The notes beneath the pieces are model-generated. The model made no database searches. It saw nothing but the letters and a program-made list of their open reading frames with translations, and was not told the origin of the DNA. 64,000 bases of DNA, from assembly GCA_963971575.1 (NCBI GenBank), contig OZ020625.1, positions 26,499,253 through 26,563,252 of the forward strand, written 5' to 3'. The translations under genes were made by a program, and so were the position numbers. This stretch comes from Liopterus haemorrhoidalis (lineage: Eukaryota; Arthropoda; Insecta; Coleoptera; Dytiscidae). Below are positions 42,901 through 54,081 of the stretch, piece by piece. Position 1 is the first letter of the stretch; each line of letters starts with the position of its first letter.

Positions 42901-45900
42901 CTTTACATAGCCTCACAGAAAGTAGTCCAGCGGTGTTAAATCACAAGATCTTGGAGGCCAATTCACAGGTCCAAAACGTGAAATTAGGCGGTCACCAAAC
43001 GTGTCTTTCAATAAATCGATTGTGGCACGAGCTGTGTGACATGTTGCGCCGTCTTGTTGGTATGATTTAATGTAATGCCACAAGATTATCTTTCGAATAA
43101 AAAAAAATTCATGTCAATCGAATAATCCAGCGTTGTTTTATTGCAATTTAAAGTTCTATACCTCTAAAAAAAACACCCGTTATTTATAGTGTTGGATATA
43201 GCGACTAACGGTTATAACGACCGTATTTCATTGGTCCCTTCAACGTCCTTATAAACAATATCCATTGTACTTTTACTAAGTATTTGGCACAGCTCTTTTT
43301 CAAAGTAATGTTGTTGTTTTTTTTTTACAGTTATCTAAAAACGATGGTCTTCCATCACAAATCTGTACAGAATGTATTACAGAACTTAAAAACGCGTATA
43401 AATTCGTTAAAAAATGCGAAAAATCCGATGAAAAATTACGAAAACAATTTAAAAATGATAAATGTAAAAAATCACGACCTGTACGTAAAAGTACTCGAGC
43501 GAGTAAAGCAAGAACAAAAAGGAAAGAAAATGATGATATTAGTGTTAAAGATGAAGATTCGGATGATGAACCACTTTGTAAAGAAAATAAAAATCATGAA
43601 ACGATTGTAAATAAAAATATAACAGATAACGTAAAGGACAGTAATTTAATACCGAAAAATGAAATTAAAGAAAATGATAGTGATTACGATGATTTTGGTA
43701 TGGATGATTATGATAGTGATGTGGTAAGTAAAAAAATATATACAGGGTGTTCAATCTAACATATCAATTCTGTAAAAATTTACTGTGTATAGTCGGATTG
43801 CTGATAGGTGACTGTTCGTTGCTACAAGTATCGATATACAATACTATAGTGCGTTCGAAGGTGAGTTTGCAGTATAGCTCTTATGGCAAATGGGAGCGGT
43901 GTTGCCAAATGTTGTAAAAGTGTCAAATGTGTCAATTATAATAATATGAAAAACTCGTATTATTTACAAAAATCAACTCTTATAAAACTCAAAATAACAC
44001 TCAACAAAAACAAATGGCCATTTGTAGAATACTGCGTCTTCACAGATCAACGCGTTTTAGTGCTGGCAACGTCGACTAGCAAGAAGAGGATAGCGTCATT
44101 GTGTAAACCCATTAGAGAGTATGAAAAAGAACTACTCCATATGCCCTGTACTGCAAACTCACCTTCGAACGCACTATATATGCTTTCTCTGTCTATATCA
44201 TTATAATTATTTGCATACCCATAGTAACGTATAGTGACGCAAGTTGACAACTAACCTTCCAAATTATTTTAATAAACAACAAAGCATTAGAAAGAAACGG
44301 CATGATTCGTAGATATCTTTACTAATTAGAGCACGAAAATAAATTCACAGCAGTACTCAAAAAAAACAAAATTATTAATTTTTAGGTAATAATTATAAAT
44401 AAGGAAAAACTAATACTCATACGTAAATTTTGGATTATAATTTGTTGTTTAATTAAATTAAATTTTTATGTTTCCCCTAAGTACAAAGTAACAAAATATT
44501 AAGTAAAAATATATTTATTCATATAATATATTGCTACAAATTGTATTTAAATGTTTATTTATATTTTAAAAAAATTAGTCAGTAATGCATGATATCGTCG
44601 TCATCTGAACTATCGCTGTCATATCTTGTATTTATTATTATTGGATTAATATCATCAACAATCCTTTTCCTTTCCCACCATTCATTTATTAAATTTTCCA
44701 TTTTTTTAACAGATTTTGCCCAAGTTTCACAACTAATTTGATCACAGGCTACTTGCCACATTTTCAAAACTTCTTTGTCACTATATCCGTTTTGACCAAT
44801 ATGTCTATCATAATAATTTTCTGTTATACCCCAAATTAGTTCAATGGGGTTAAACTGGCAGTGATAAGGTAATCTTAGTACTTCATGACCATACCGTTTG
44901 TGCTAATGTATCAATAAAATAAACTGGTTCAGATTTTAATTTCCTTCGTTTTCTCGTGATTTTGTTAGTGAGAAGTTCAGATTTATTACATTTTATAATT
45001 CTACGAATTGTTGATTCCGAAATCTTTAAGGCAACTGCTACTCTTTGACGGACACAAGATAGAGAAATAAGTGGCCCATTGTTCTCTTTTTCGGATTTAA
45101 AATATTCCAGCAGATTTAAAACTAAAGTTTGTGAATTTAATAATTGGCCGCAAGCTCCATTAATTAATATTATTAACAGACACTGACAGCTAAGACAAAT
45201 AACAAAAAACATTTTTAAAATCGCTGAAAAATGGTAACTAGATTATTATATGAATGCACTACTTGATACATACATGTAACAGTCACCTATCAGCAATCCG
45301 ACTATATGAAGTAAATGCAGAAAAAATCGCTTACTAGACATATTTTTCCTTGATCACAGAATATACGCCAAATATTTTAACAAATTATTTTTTAAAGGTA
45401 ATTAAAGATGAAAAAAATAATGAACTTCAAGAAATTCCAGTAAATGTACAATTAAACGAAAATTCCGACAGCGATAGCTCGGATGAAAAATCAAAGAAAA
45501 AAACTAGATTTAAAAGATCGGTGGATAAAATAAAAAAGGGACCACCGTACGAATGTAAAAAATGCCTTATGTCCTTTCCGACAACGAAAGAATTATTACA
45601 ACACCGAAGAGAGGTAAGTTACAAACTTAAATAAGTTAATTTATGAAAATGTTTAAATATACCATTCACTTTAGCGAACAATCAAAATTTAATATATTAG
45701 GGTCTAATAGTTCTATGTGGTGGTTATAACCACCGATGAGCATCTACGCATTATTTGGGATTGTCTACTTTACATGTAAACAGTGTAATCTATGTAGACT
45801 ATGTAGTCAATAAGCGTGGGGTTACATCGCGAAATCGGGTGATCTGATTGGTTGTATTTAAACATATTCATTGAATAAAATTATCCGTCTTTATATTTTA

Positions 45901-48900
45901 ATTTTATTTATTTAAAAAATTATCCTTCATCTTTGCAATCGGGCATCTAATAAATAGAATCTCTAATTGTAACATATCTAATAGGGGATACGCATAAAAT
46001 TTATATTTCCTTAAAACTACATTTTTTTGATATGTTAATGTTAGTTATGTCACCTAACAAAACAAAAATCACCTTTTAATTAATATTACAGCCAAATTTT
46101 TTAATTAAAATATTGTAAATTTGAAATAAGCCGACCACAGCGCGAAGGTTGCCGAGTAAATACGACTGAGCATGACGTCAAACCCCAGCAGACAGCCCAG
46201 ACTACAACATAATCTTTACGTGTGTATATTGTATTGTTCGAGAGTTTTGTATTTGTTTTTAAACAATTTTTCACGCATTTATTATTAAAATGGCAGATAA
46301 AGATTTTGTTAGGGCTCAGAGTGATAATTTACCCAACATTGATGCTTTTATGCTCATGGAATATATGAAAAATAATGAATGCTACAGTGCTGAAGAAATA
46401 CGTGGTGTCAAAACAGACTTATAATAACCATTTATGTATTCTATAACTTTATGTAAACAATAAACGCTGCAACTCTGTAAAATATAAATATTTATGTAAT
46501 TTAGATGTCAGAATTTTACTACATTGTTTACATGAAGTTACAAAACGTTGGAGGCATAATTGAAATACTGCAATATAGGTTATATATTTTAATATAAAAT
46601 TTAATTCGGTAAACATGTATAAATTGTTTTTATAGAATTAAACTTTATTTTAATTAAAATCACTCTAACTTTACACAAGCTATAAAAGTTATACAAGCAA
46701 ATAAGTTCACGACAGACTGTGTAGGCTGTACGCAGTACACTTAAGTAGGGTATGACATTACACGTGGTTTTCGCGCGCTACATTCATTTATGATTTTTTT
46801 AAGCCTTCAAATTAAAAAAAAAATGCAAAACTGTTTTTTATGTTATATGCAACAAGAGGAATATAAAAATTTTAAAAAAATCATGCCTATCCCCTATTGT
46901 TATAAAATAAAATCTAAGTTAATTGTATCTCTATTAAACTGTTTTGTCCAATAATTATATTTATTTATCAACAATTAAAGAAACGTCTACTAGGTTTATA
47001 AAATTATAAACAATTTAAATTTTCAGGTTCAACATCCAAAAGGTGTATACGCAAAACGTCTATGTAAAATCTGTAATAAATTAATAGCATATCGTTCAAT
47101 GAATAATCATCTCCGTACTCATACGAAAGAAAAGCCATTTGTTTGTGAACTCTGCGGTACAAGATTTAGTAAAAGTGGAAACTTAAAAAGACATACGTTA
47201 AATACTCATGCGACTGAAAAACCGTACAAATGTGACCAGTGCGATAAATCTTATACGACATTTGTATTCTTGAAAGATCATAAAAGAAGCCATACGGGAG
47301 AGAAACCATTCATTTGTAATTATTGCGGAAAGAGTTTTACGCAGAGCAGTAGTTTACGGACACATGTATTTACATTACACGCTAGTAAAGGTAAGTTACT
47401 TTATCGAAACTATATTTAATCCAATCCATCTCCCACCATGTACACGAGCAAATGTAGGTATGAAACTATTCCGTTCTATCACACGGGAAAAGAAAGCTAG
47501 GAAATATAGTTATAAAACAATTCCCTTTTGTTACACAGGGAACGAAATCTAGCAAATGTAATAGGGCAGGTGTGGCCAACAGATTTTGCCCCCGGGCCGG
47601 ATTGGACAAAAAAAATTTTTTTCACGGACTGGACAAAATATTAAAATTAAAAAATTGATGTGAAGTGTGAATTTTCACACATTTCAGGGTTTTGCAGGTA
47701 TTTAGTAAGTGAATGATGATTATTTGGGATGCCAAAACAAATTTTATATTACAATATTTTTTTTGTTAATTTTAATTCGAACGTCTAATACCATTATTTA
47801 GGTTTCTAAATATGTGCAGTATTTTTTTTTTATATATAGCAAGGTTCATTAAGAATTTTAAAAATTGCGCCTATGGCTTCCATTAGTTGTTATAAGTTCC
47901 GCCCCTCTGATTTCGTGTACATTGAAACAGAATTAAATTATAATTTAAACAATTTCCACTGGTTATTAAATTTACGCCTTTAAAAATTAAATGCAACATT
48001 TGCCAAAATATAACTAGAATTTTGAAAAAATAATTTAAACAATATAAATTTTAAAAAAAAAAAAAACAAAATAATATTGTGTCTTCTCGCAGGGTTCGAT
48101 CCCTTTCGGATCGAGTTACTTGGGTGAAACGCCAGCGTCAAAACCAATACACCAGCATACACGTTCCATTGTAGCGTTACAAAGCTATAACTTGTGTACA
48201 TTATTACCCAAAAATCACAAAAAATGCGTTTTTTTCCAAAAACGTAATCTGATCAAAAATTCCTGTTGTACTATTCCGGCTCACACCAATGTACATTACT
48301 TAGAATTTTTTCAGATTTTTAGTTTAAACCATCTGGGCTACAGAAGTGGGACAAAAAATTTTTTTCACAATTTTGGCAAAAATCGCTTCAAAATAATTTA
48401 TTCTGCAAAAATAAAATTTTGATCGTTAATCCACGTACCAAGGGCTTTCATTTGATACCCTACTCAGAATTTTAAAAAAATATTTTTTTTTTTCGATGAG
48501 CACATACAGTCTGTTCCAAACGGTTAAGCGGAACCAAATAGGAATTTCGTTCCTTTAGGTTGTCACGAGAAGGGACCTTTCTTGGGTTATTTCATTTTTC
48601 ACGTTGGAATGTCAAAATTTAAAATTCCAACAATGAAACCATGGAAACGAATGACGTATGTCAAAATTAAATATTTTTTTTAGATATTTTAATGACAAAA
48701 AAATAAATAAATGGGAAATTTTTATTAAGAATGACACAAAAAATCAAAATATAAAGAAAATGACAGTTTAAAATGATATTAACCTTAACCAAAAAATGTT
48801 TATGTAAGTATGATTTACAAAGCTTAAACAAAACGGCCGAAAGGCACGATTTAAACGATGAAAGTAACTAGATTGCAAAATCTAGTTCCGCTTAACCGTT

Positions 48901-51900
48901 TGGAACAGACTGTATTTGTTAATATTTTTAGGGGGATATATTTTTTAGATGTTTTAGTATTTTTCCTATGTGCGGGTCAGAGTGTTGTATAAGCATGCCA
49001 AATTTCAACTCTCTAGGTTTAGCCGTTTGGCTACAAGAGATTTTTTTATTACTTTTTTTTTTTAGTTTTTACTGAATTACTTTTTTTTACCGAACCGCAG
49101 ACAGACGACGAAATGACGGTATAAGGGTTTTTTTTTGTCATACCTACAAAACCCTAAAAATGTAGAAAATGAAAAAAACAGAAACGATTCGTTTAAATAA
49201 ACAAAATGTTAAAACGCGTTTCTATAGCCAGTAGAAAAGTAATTGGTTCACTTCTTTTTAGTTGGTGTTTCAATTATTAATTCTCATTTACACATATTTT
49301 TTTCAACGATCTCTCTCCACTTTTCTCTATCCTTTGCTTTCTTTTTAATTTCATTCCAGGTCTTTCCAATTTCTGCATATTCCCTGTTTATGCTTCTTTT
49401 CCATGTCACTGTCGGTCTTCCAGTTTTCCGTTTCCCTTTTGGATGGAGTTCTATACTAATGTTTTTTTATACTATACTTTTTTTGTTTTGTTTTTAGATA
49501 GTGAAAAACAAGAACATCGTTGTACGATATGCCAACGAACTTATACTACAGAAAGAATACTTAAAGCTCATATGCAAACTCATGGTACAAAAACGTTTCT
49601 TTGTCAACATTGTGGCCGAGGTTTCTACAAGAAGGCGCAGCTACAAGCACATTCGGTAATACACACGGGTCTTAGGCCGCATGTATGTAAAATATGTGAG
49701 AAGACGTTCAAACATTATCCAAATTTAAAAAGCCACATGTTAACACACGCTGGAATTAAGCCGTACAAATGTAAACACTGCGATAAAGCATTCACACAAT
49801 GGACGCATTTAAGGTAATTATATAATATATGTATATATATAAAATATAGAATATATTGGGATATGCACTCTTGGACTGATGTTAAATAAAGTTTAAGACA
49901 ACATTTATTCCAAATATCCGATATTTTGGCTTTATTTTAAGTCTTTTAGCATATCGTCGGCTGAAAATAATAAGCTTGTATGTCGAAGTGTATTTGAGAA
50001 AACAAGCTTCAAAAATTTTGACATGGTAAGAACCAATATAAGGTTACAATACAAGGAAGAAATTTTTTTAATAACTATATATTGATACAGTCTGTTCCAC
50101 ACGGTTAAGCGGAACTAGATTTTGCAACCTAGTTACTTTCATCGCTTAAATCGTGCTTTTCGGTCGTTTTGTTTAAGCTTTGTAAATCATACTTACAATT
50201 AACATTTTTTGGTTAAGGTTAATATAATTTTAAAATGTCATTTTCTTTATATTTTGATATTTTGTGCATTCTTAATACAAATTTCCCATTTATTTATTTT
50301 TTGTCATTAAAATTTGTAAAAAAAAAAATAATTTAATTTTGACATGTCATTCGTTTCTATGGTTTCATTGTTGGAATTTTAAATTTTGACATTCCAACGT
50401 GAAAAATGAAATAACCCCAGCAAGGTCCCTTCTCGTGACAACCTAAAAGAACGAAAATCCCATTTAGTTCCGCTTAACCGTTTGGAACAGACTGTATGTT
50501 ATTGTCCTTAACGCATTATTTTGAAAAAAAAAAAAAATGTTGAATAATACCATTTTAACAATTTGAAAAATGAACATACAACTTTGTGATTAAGAAAAAC
50601 ACGAAACTTAGTACCTTAACGTTACATACAGCTTTGTAGTTCAAAGTAATATCGGGGGGAAATTCAGTTTATAGGTAAAGCTTCAGTTTTTAGGTTTCTG
50701 AAAATTGTTAAAAAGGTACCAGAAAAGGTAAAAGAAATGTTAGTCACGTATTAAATTTTTATTTGATTAAATAACACAAATTAAACAATATGCTTGCAAA
50801 ATATTAACAACATTAATCTCACAATTACTCTCAAAATTAAGATAATTTGAACTGAAACATTCGAAATAAAAATTGATGTGAAGTGTGAATTTTCACACAT
50901 TTCAGGGTTTTGCAGGTATTTAATAACTGAATGATGATTATTTGGGATGCCAAAACAAATTTTATGTTCAATTATTTTTTTATGAATTTTAATTCGAATG
51001 CCTAATACCATTATTTAAGTTTCTAAATATGTACAGTATTTTTTTTTTACATAGCAAGGTTCATTAAGATTTTGAAAATTGCGCCTATGGCTTCTATTGG
51101 TTGCTTAAATCATTAGCCCCGCCCTCTAATTTCGTATACATCAAACAGAATTAAATTATAATTTCAACACTTCCCACTGGTTATTAAATTTACGCTTTTA
51201 AAAATTAAATGCAACATTTACCAAAATATAGCTAGGATTTTGACAAAATAATTTAAACAAAAGAAAACTGCAAAAAAAAACAAAAAAATTAAAATTAACA
51301 GGATTCGAACCCTAGTTTGCAAGTTACCTGCTTGACAAATTAGAAAACCAATGACTAAACGCACATAGCTATGAGCGGTGACGTATCAACTTGGTTACAT
51401 AACGAATTAAATATTTAACATATTTTGGTTAAAAACACAAAAAATGCATTATTTTCCGAAAACATAATCTGATCAAAAATTCCTGTTGTACTATTCCGGT
51501 TCACACCAATATACATTACTTAGAATTTTTTCAGATTTTTAGTTTAAACCATCTGGGCTACAGGGTGTGGGACAAAAATTTTTTTGCACAATTTTGACAA
51601 AAATCGCGTCAAAATAATTTATTTTGCAAAAATAAAATTTTGATCGTTAATCCACGTACTAAGGGCTTTCATTTGATACCCTACTCAGAATTTTAAAAAA
51701 ATATTTTATTTTTCGTGACCACATATTTGTTTATATTTTTAGGGGGATATGTTTTTTAGATGTTTTAGTATTTTTCCTATGTGCGGGTTAAAAAGTTGTA
51801 CAATCATGCCAAATTTCAACTCTCTAGGTTTAGCCGTTTCGCTACAATTTTTACCGAACAGACGACAAAATGACGGTATAAGGGTTTTTTTGGTCATACC

Positions 51901-52712
51901 TACAAAACCCTAAAAATTAAACGAAATAAATTGTATTTTTTATTATTTTCTTGAGATTTACTTTCTTGGCAATATTGTTTCATAATAAGATTTATCCATA
52001 GTAGGCATCCAATCCAGCATAGATTTTAAAGCGATTACCTTGTTTTCTGGTAACGGATTTTTATTTGTAGAAGCCTTAATGCCTCTAAATATATTTAACA
52101 AGTCTTCAAAGACCTTGTTTTATTCTTTTTAATATTTTTTGTAACCCAGGTGCCCGAAAAAGATGTTTTATATTTAACATAAAAGATGTTGTATGTCAAA
52201 CATACAACCATAAATTATGAATTAAAAAAAAAAAAACAATTAATATACAAGGGTGTATGTTTTAACATACAACTATGTTTTGTAAGTTTTTTATTTTTTA
52301 AGACATAAGACTATGGTTTTCTGCTTTTTTCTCCGACACCGGTAATGCTATCTTATGGAAATTATTGGAACAAGTAGGTTATGTGACATACAACTCTATA
52401 GTAATGAAAAGTGCATTTGACAAAAAATGTCACATACAACCTTATTATTTTCAGCCGACGATATATTATAGCATATTTTTCCACCTGATCTGATATTTTT
52501 TCAGGTATCACGAAAAAACCCACACAGGTGAAAAACCATATAGATGTACATTCTGTGAAAAATGTTTTGCATCCAACGGAAACCTCACCGTCCACATGAG
52601 AATTCATACGGGTGAGACTCCATACATTTGTAATATATGTAATAAAGGCTTCTACGATAGTAGTAGTATGAAAAAACATCGGAAAGGACATCCAGAAGCA
52701 ATGTATGAATAG
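39805..52712 (+). CDS. ZAD and C2H2 zinc-finger protein, gene B (6 exons, 549 aa)
   Basis: Coding exons join as 39805-39957, 43331-43723, 45398-45613, 47027-47390, 49498-49813 and 52505-52712, all with GT/AG borders and consistent phase (1650 nt). A ZAD domain (CRTC at 16-19, CTEC at 63-66) is followed by a basic then acidic linker and 11 C2H2 fingers from about residue 232 to near the end. The order and many finger sequences match gene A (last finger: [20 protein letters not shown] against [20 protein letters not shown]). It is probably a nuclear sequence-specific DNA-binding protein; the target is unknown. Only the ZAD intron and the finger 5/6 intron agree with gene A; the others are placed differently. 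A poly(A) signal follows at 52730. Confidence 0.85.
40114..40934 (+). repeat. HINE-1 fragments in intron 1 of gene B
   Basis: A diverged 5' end (GGGAAGTGTAAATTTTTACA, 40119), an inverted tail piece (40397-40495) and a better preserved block (40500-40934) with an antisense tRNA-like stretch at 40690-40765. The last block is truncated where the short MITE begins (40935). Confidence 0.5.
41049..42507 (+). repeat. HINE-1 copy with a nested pogo/Tigger-like MITE
   Basis: ATGATGTGAAGTGTGAATTT to AAAACCCTAAAAAAGAG. The antisense tRNA-like stretch at 41474-41530 reads, reversed, TAGTCTAATGGTTAACG ... GGTTCGCTTCC. Interrupted at GACGGTA by the element 42006-42461. Confidence 0.7.
42006..42461. mobile_element. 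456-bp pogo/Tigger-like MITE
   Basis: The ends CAGTAATTTCCCCGCTACTC and, inverted, CAGTAATAGCCCGTTACTCG are flanked by TA (42004-42005, 42462-42463). Other HINE-1 copies show the empty GACGGTATAAGGG. The terminal style is that of pogo/Tigger. Non-coding, with ACATATATACATATAC simple sequence inside. Confidence 0.85.
42616..43180 (-). mobile_element. Deleted mariner-like element with long terminal repeats
   Basis: It begins ATGGGTGTTTTTTTTAGAGG and ends with the inverted form, flanked by TA (42614-42615, 43181-43182). The terminal repeats extend for roughly 80 bp (AACTTTAAATTGCAATAAAA). It contains the C-terminal half of a transposase on the minus strand. Confidence 0.8.
42721..43066 (-). pseudogene. 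C-terminal half of an IS630/mariner-type transposase
   Basis: The minus strand reads [20 protein letters not shown], then [20 protein letters not shown], then [20 protein letters not shown] and [15 protein letters not shown] before TAA at 42723-42721. The DGA(T/N)CHTA and [12 protein letters not shown] blocks are DDE signatures. A TGA replaces the W of FLWGYVKS, and the N-terminal half is absent. Confidence 0.75.
43331..43723 (+). CDS. Gene B exon 2
   Basis: [15 protein letters not shown] is the second half of the ZAD. Then come a basic stretch ([17 protein letters not shown]) and an acidic one ([16 protein letters not shown]). Acceptor TTTTTTACAG, donor GTAAGTAA, phase 0 at both ends. Confidence 0.85.
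43847..44176. mobile_element. 330-bp TA-flanked MITE nested in copy 2
   Basis: TAGTGCGTTCGAAGGTGAGT with a perfect inverted repeat of about 28 bp at the other end, between TA dinucleotides (43845-43846, 44177-44178). The other copies of the host element read AATACTATATGC at this place, which is the empty site. Confidence 0.85.
44579..45212 (-). pseudogene. Internally deleted Tc1/IS630-type transposase, copy 2
   Basis: From [20 protein letters not shown] through [20 protein letters not shown] and [20 protein letters not shown], then a frame break at the deletion junction, then [20 protein letters not shown] and an acidic [13 protein letters not shown] end. Same architecture as copies 1 and 3. 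Confidence 0.65.
45398..45613 (+). CDS. Gene B exon 3
   Basis: [20 protein letters not shown] starts the exon after the acceptor TTTTTTAAAG; the nearer CACAG at 45359 would hit an early stop. It holds the acidic [11 protein letters not shown], basic [15 protein letters not shown] and most of finger 1 ([20 protein letters not shown]). Donor GTAAGTTA. Confidence 0.8.
45614..45979. other. Gene-free intron segment
   Basis: Start of intron 3 of gene B; AT-rich, no repeat recognised. Confidence 0.35.
45980..46898 (+). mobile_element. THAP/SWIM-type element, copy 3
   Basis: AATAGGGGATACGCATAAAA at the left and ATCATGCCTATCCCCTATT at the right. It contains the intact 44-codon frame (46290-46424) and the shared GTGTAGGCTGTACGCAGTAC region, but no THAP frame. 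The right arm matches copies 1, 2 and 4. Confidence 0.75.
46290..46424 (+). CDS. 44-aa frame like the N-terminus of SWIM/YqaJ-type proteins
   Basis: It reads [20 protein letters not shown], then [20 protein letters not shown], then KTDL. The pattern 'NLP.ID.FML..%......SAE.RGVK' is, from memory, the start of invertebrate proteins that go on with a SWIM zinc finger and a YqaJ exonuclease domain. In the copy at 59430-59564 the homologous position reads CAGACTTGTAAGT, a good splice donor, so the frame was probably exon 1 of a longer transposon gene. The rest is deleted in every copy here. Confidence 0.55.
   Translation: MADKDFVRAQSDNLPNIDAFMLMEYMKNNECYSAEEIRGVKTDL
47027..47390 (+). CDS. Gene B exon 4
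   Basis: It completes finger 1 (VQHP), then finger 2 ([20 protein letters not shown]), finger 3 ([20 protein letters not shown]), finger 4 ([20 protein letters not shown]) and finger 5 ([20 protein letters not shown]). Acceptor AAATTTTCAG, donor GTAAGTTA, leaving in phase 1 like gene A after finger 5. Confidence 0.9.
47570..47654. mobile_element. Fragment resembling a hAT end
   Basis: CAGGTGTGGCCAACAGATTT and GGGCCGGATTGGACAAA look like one end of a hAT MITE. No second end is seen; a HINE-1 follows at once. Confidence 0.3.
47655..49160 (+). repeat. HINE-1 copy with nested MITE
   Basis: TTGATGTGAAGTGTGAATTT to AAAACCCTAAAAA, with an antisense tRNA-like stretch at 48090-48155 close to that of the copy at 7779. 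Interrupted at GAGCACATATTTG by the MITE 48507-48912. The (CAGA)n is reduced to two or three units. Confidence 0.7.
48507..48912. mobile_element. 406-bp TA-flanked MITE
   Basis: CAGTCTGTTCCAAACGGTTA at both ends, inverted, flanked by TA (48505-48506, 48913-48914). Intact HINE-1 copies show the empty GCACATATTTG. A second, oppositely oriented copy is at 50088-50494. The termini also match the 181-bp MITE at 33283. Confidence 0.9.
49295..49455 (-). pseudogene. C-terminal tail of a LINE protein
   Basis: The minus strand reads [20 protein letters not shown], then [20 protein letters not shown]. The 'GRP..TW.R...E....GK.W.E....A.DR..WR' pattern is a common end of RTE-like LINE proteins. It ends about 40 bp upstream of the exon 5 acceptor of gene B. 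Confidence 0.55.
49498..49813 (+). CDS. Gene B exon 5
   Basis: Linker DSEKQEH, finger 6 ([20 protein letters not shown]), finger 7 ([20 protein letters not shown]), finger 8 ([20 protein letters not shown]) and most of finger 9 ([17 protein letters not shown]). Acceptor TGTTTTTAG, donor GTAATTAT, leaving in phase 2. Confidence 0.9.
50088..50494. mobile_element. 407-bp TA-flanked MITE
   Basis: CAGTCTGTTCCACACGGTTA at the left, inverted CAGTCTGTTCCAAACGGTTA at the right, TA at 50086-50087 and 50495-50496. Same family as 48507, in the opposite orientation. Confidence 0.9.
50495..50871. other. Gene-free intron segment
   Basis: AT-rich, with no frame or repeat end that I recognise. Confidence 0.35.
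50872..51916 (+). repeat. HINE-1 full-length copy
   Basis: TTGATGTGAAGTGTGAATTT to AAAACCCTAAAAA. The microsatellite has almost disappeared (ACAGACGAC). The antisense tRNA-like block (51298-51390) contains GGATTCGAACCC, that is GGGTTCGAATCC on the other strand. Confidence 0.7.
51917..52504. other. Gene-free end of gene B intron 5
   Basis: AT-rich with several ACATACAAC/GTTGTATGT phrases (52200-52440) in both directions. No gene. Confidence 0.35.
52505..52712 (+). CDS. Gene B exon 6 (last)
   Basis: It finishes finger 9 ([11 protein letters not shown]), then finger 10 ([20 protein letters not shown]), finger 11 ([20 protein letters not shown]), GHPEAMYE and TAG. Acceptor TTTTTTCAG. Confidence 0.9.
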
Positions 52713-52729
52713 CATGTTTAAAACTTGTT

Positions 52730-52735
52730 AATAAA
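52730..52735 (+). terminator. Poly(A) signal of gene B
   Basis: AATAAA 17 bp after the stop codon. Confidence 0.6.
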
Positions 52736-52922
52736 TTAGGATGGTAAGTTAAAATTGGCGCACAACCAGGGACCTAGCGACTTACATAACCAAGTTGAGC
52801 GACTTTTTGTTAAAATATAGTCCACTTTCAAAAGCCGCTATTCGACCAAAAACTTGATTTAGAGATATTGGTATCAATCAAAATTAAAAAATCTCTTTAT
52901 TTATAAAAAGTAAACAGAAATA

Positions 52923-53352
52923 CCGTGTGGTCATAATTTCTTGTCAGTTACATAACAGTAAACAATGAGCTTAAAAATATCAAAACTGTATTCTATCTCT
53001 TATCTAAAAATTCCAATTTAACAAAGAACCAATCAGTAACGATATTGTATTGATAACTTCATGTTGTTCGTTAACTCATTGGCGTGTAGAGAAAAAGTAG
53101 TGGTTTTTGTTAAGATATATTATTGTTTTTTTCTTTATTATTGTTGTTGTTGATATTATTGTTATTAAGATTGTAATTGGAAGACGATTGTTGATCGAGG
53201 TTAGGTCTTAGAGGTAAGTGAAATATTGAACATACATAACCTAATATAAAAATCGAATCTACGTCTATGTGTGCATGTCCTTGGAAATAAATTTGATAAC
53301 AAAATGTTTCTGTCAACTATTGCATAACTGACAAGAAATTATGACCGCTCTG
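52923..53352. mobile_element. 430-bp TA-flanked MITE
   Basis: CCGTGTGGTCATAATTTCTT and, inverted, CAGAGCGGTCATAATTTCTT, with TA at 52921-52922 and 53353-53354. A TTGTTGTTGATATTATTG simple stretch inside gives a poly-Asn frame that is not a gene. Confidence 0.8.
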
Positions 53353-53548
53353 TATAAATACACATTATGATAATAATTAAATTAGTTGGATTCGTTATTT
53401 TTTCTATCTAATCCAAGGCCTTTTTGGTTAATTCTCACAAATTTTTTAAAATGCTTGAAGCGATTTTTGTTAGTGGAAAAATTCAGGGGAATTCTGGACA
53501 TTTTGGGCATATTAAAGAATTTTCGAAAACCTAGTGTATCGTCATACC

Positions 53549-54081
53549 GCATTCAGAGCTCTTAAATTAATAGACTATATCTTGTATCAAGTTTGTCATA
53601 AGGTAAGACGTGCAACCGTTCAGATTTCTAAATTTAATACGTTGTTCTTTGTCGATTGTGGATAATTTTCTAAACTTATAGCTAGTGAGTTGTTTTAATG
53701 AGACAGGCATATAAAAACATTGGCTATCTCAGTCTATCGGAGAGACCGTACATATTGTATGCCTTTACATAACCTAACAAAATGTCATCATTAACAAATC
53801 TCGCTGAAAATTACAAAGACGAACAGTAAATATGATCAATTTAGGTAATTAGGTTAGGTTTAGTTAGTAAAAATCTAGGACAGCAGAATTATAAAAACGA
53901 AAATAGATAATAAACATTTTACGAAGTCACCGTAGTTGGTTTAAAGACACACAGATGTCGGACTATTCGTAACTCAATAATTTCCAAGAGCTGTAAACGC
54001 TACATCGAACGTTAAAACAATCTATTAAGCATATGCATAACGTACAGTGCAGAGTCAACTAGTTTAAAGAGCTCTGAATGC
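53549..54081. mobile_element. MITE with GCATTCAGAGCTCT ends
   Basis: GCATTCAGAGCTCTTAAA at the left is inverted near 54065-54081. Part of the left arm resembles 12770-12900. The target duplication is unclear. Confidence 0.6.

Larger units (their letters stand above)
43790..45304 (-). mobile_element. Deleted Tc1/IS630-type element, copy 2
   Basis: The same ends as at 9532, reversed, with TA at 43788-43789 and 45305-45306. It carries the same internally deleted transposase on the minus strand and is longer only because a 330-bp MITE (43847-44176) is nested near its left end. It lies in intron 2 of gene B. Confidence 0.8.

Noticed and set aside
45350..45397. Extension of gene B exon 3 to an acceptor at CACAG (45359)
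   Set aside because: Joined in phase to exon 2 it reaches a TAA within seven codons; the acceptor at 45397 keeps the frame.
49243..49497. 84-codon hydrophobic plus-strand frame upstream of gene B exon 5
   Set aside because: It is the complement of a LINE protein tail (49295-49455, minus) plus the intron end; no splice or start support.
53110..53316. Frame with a poly-asparagine tail
   Set aside because: Fully inside the TA-flanked MITE 52923-53352; the Asn run is a simple repeat.
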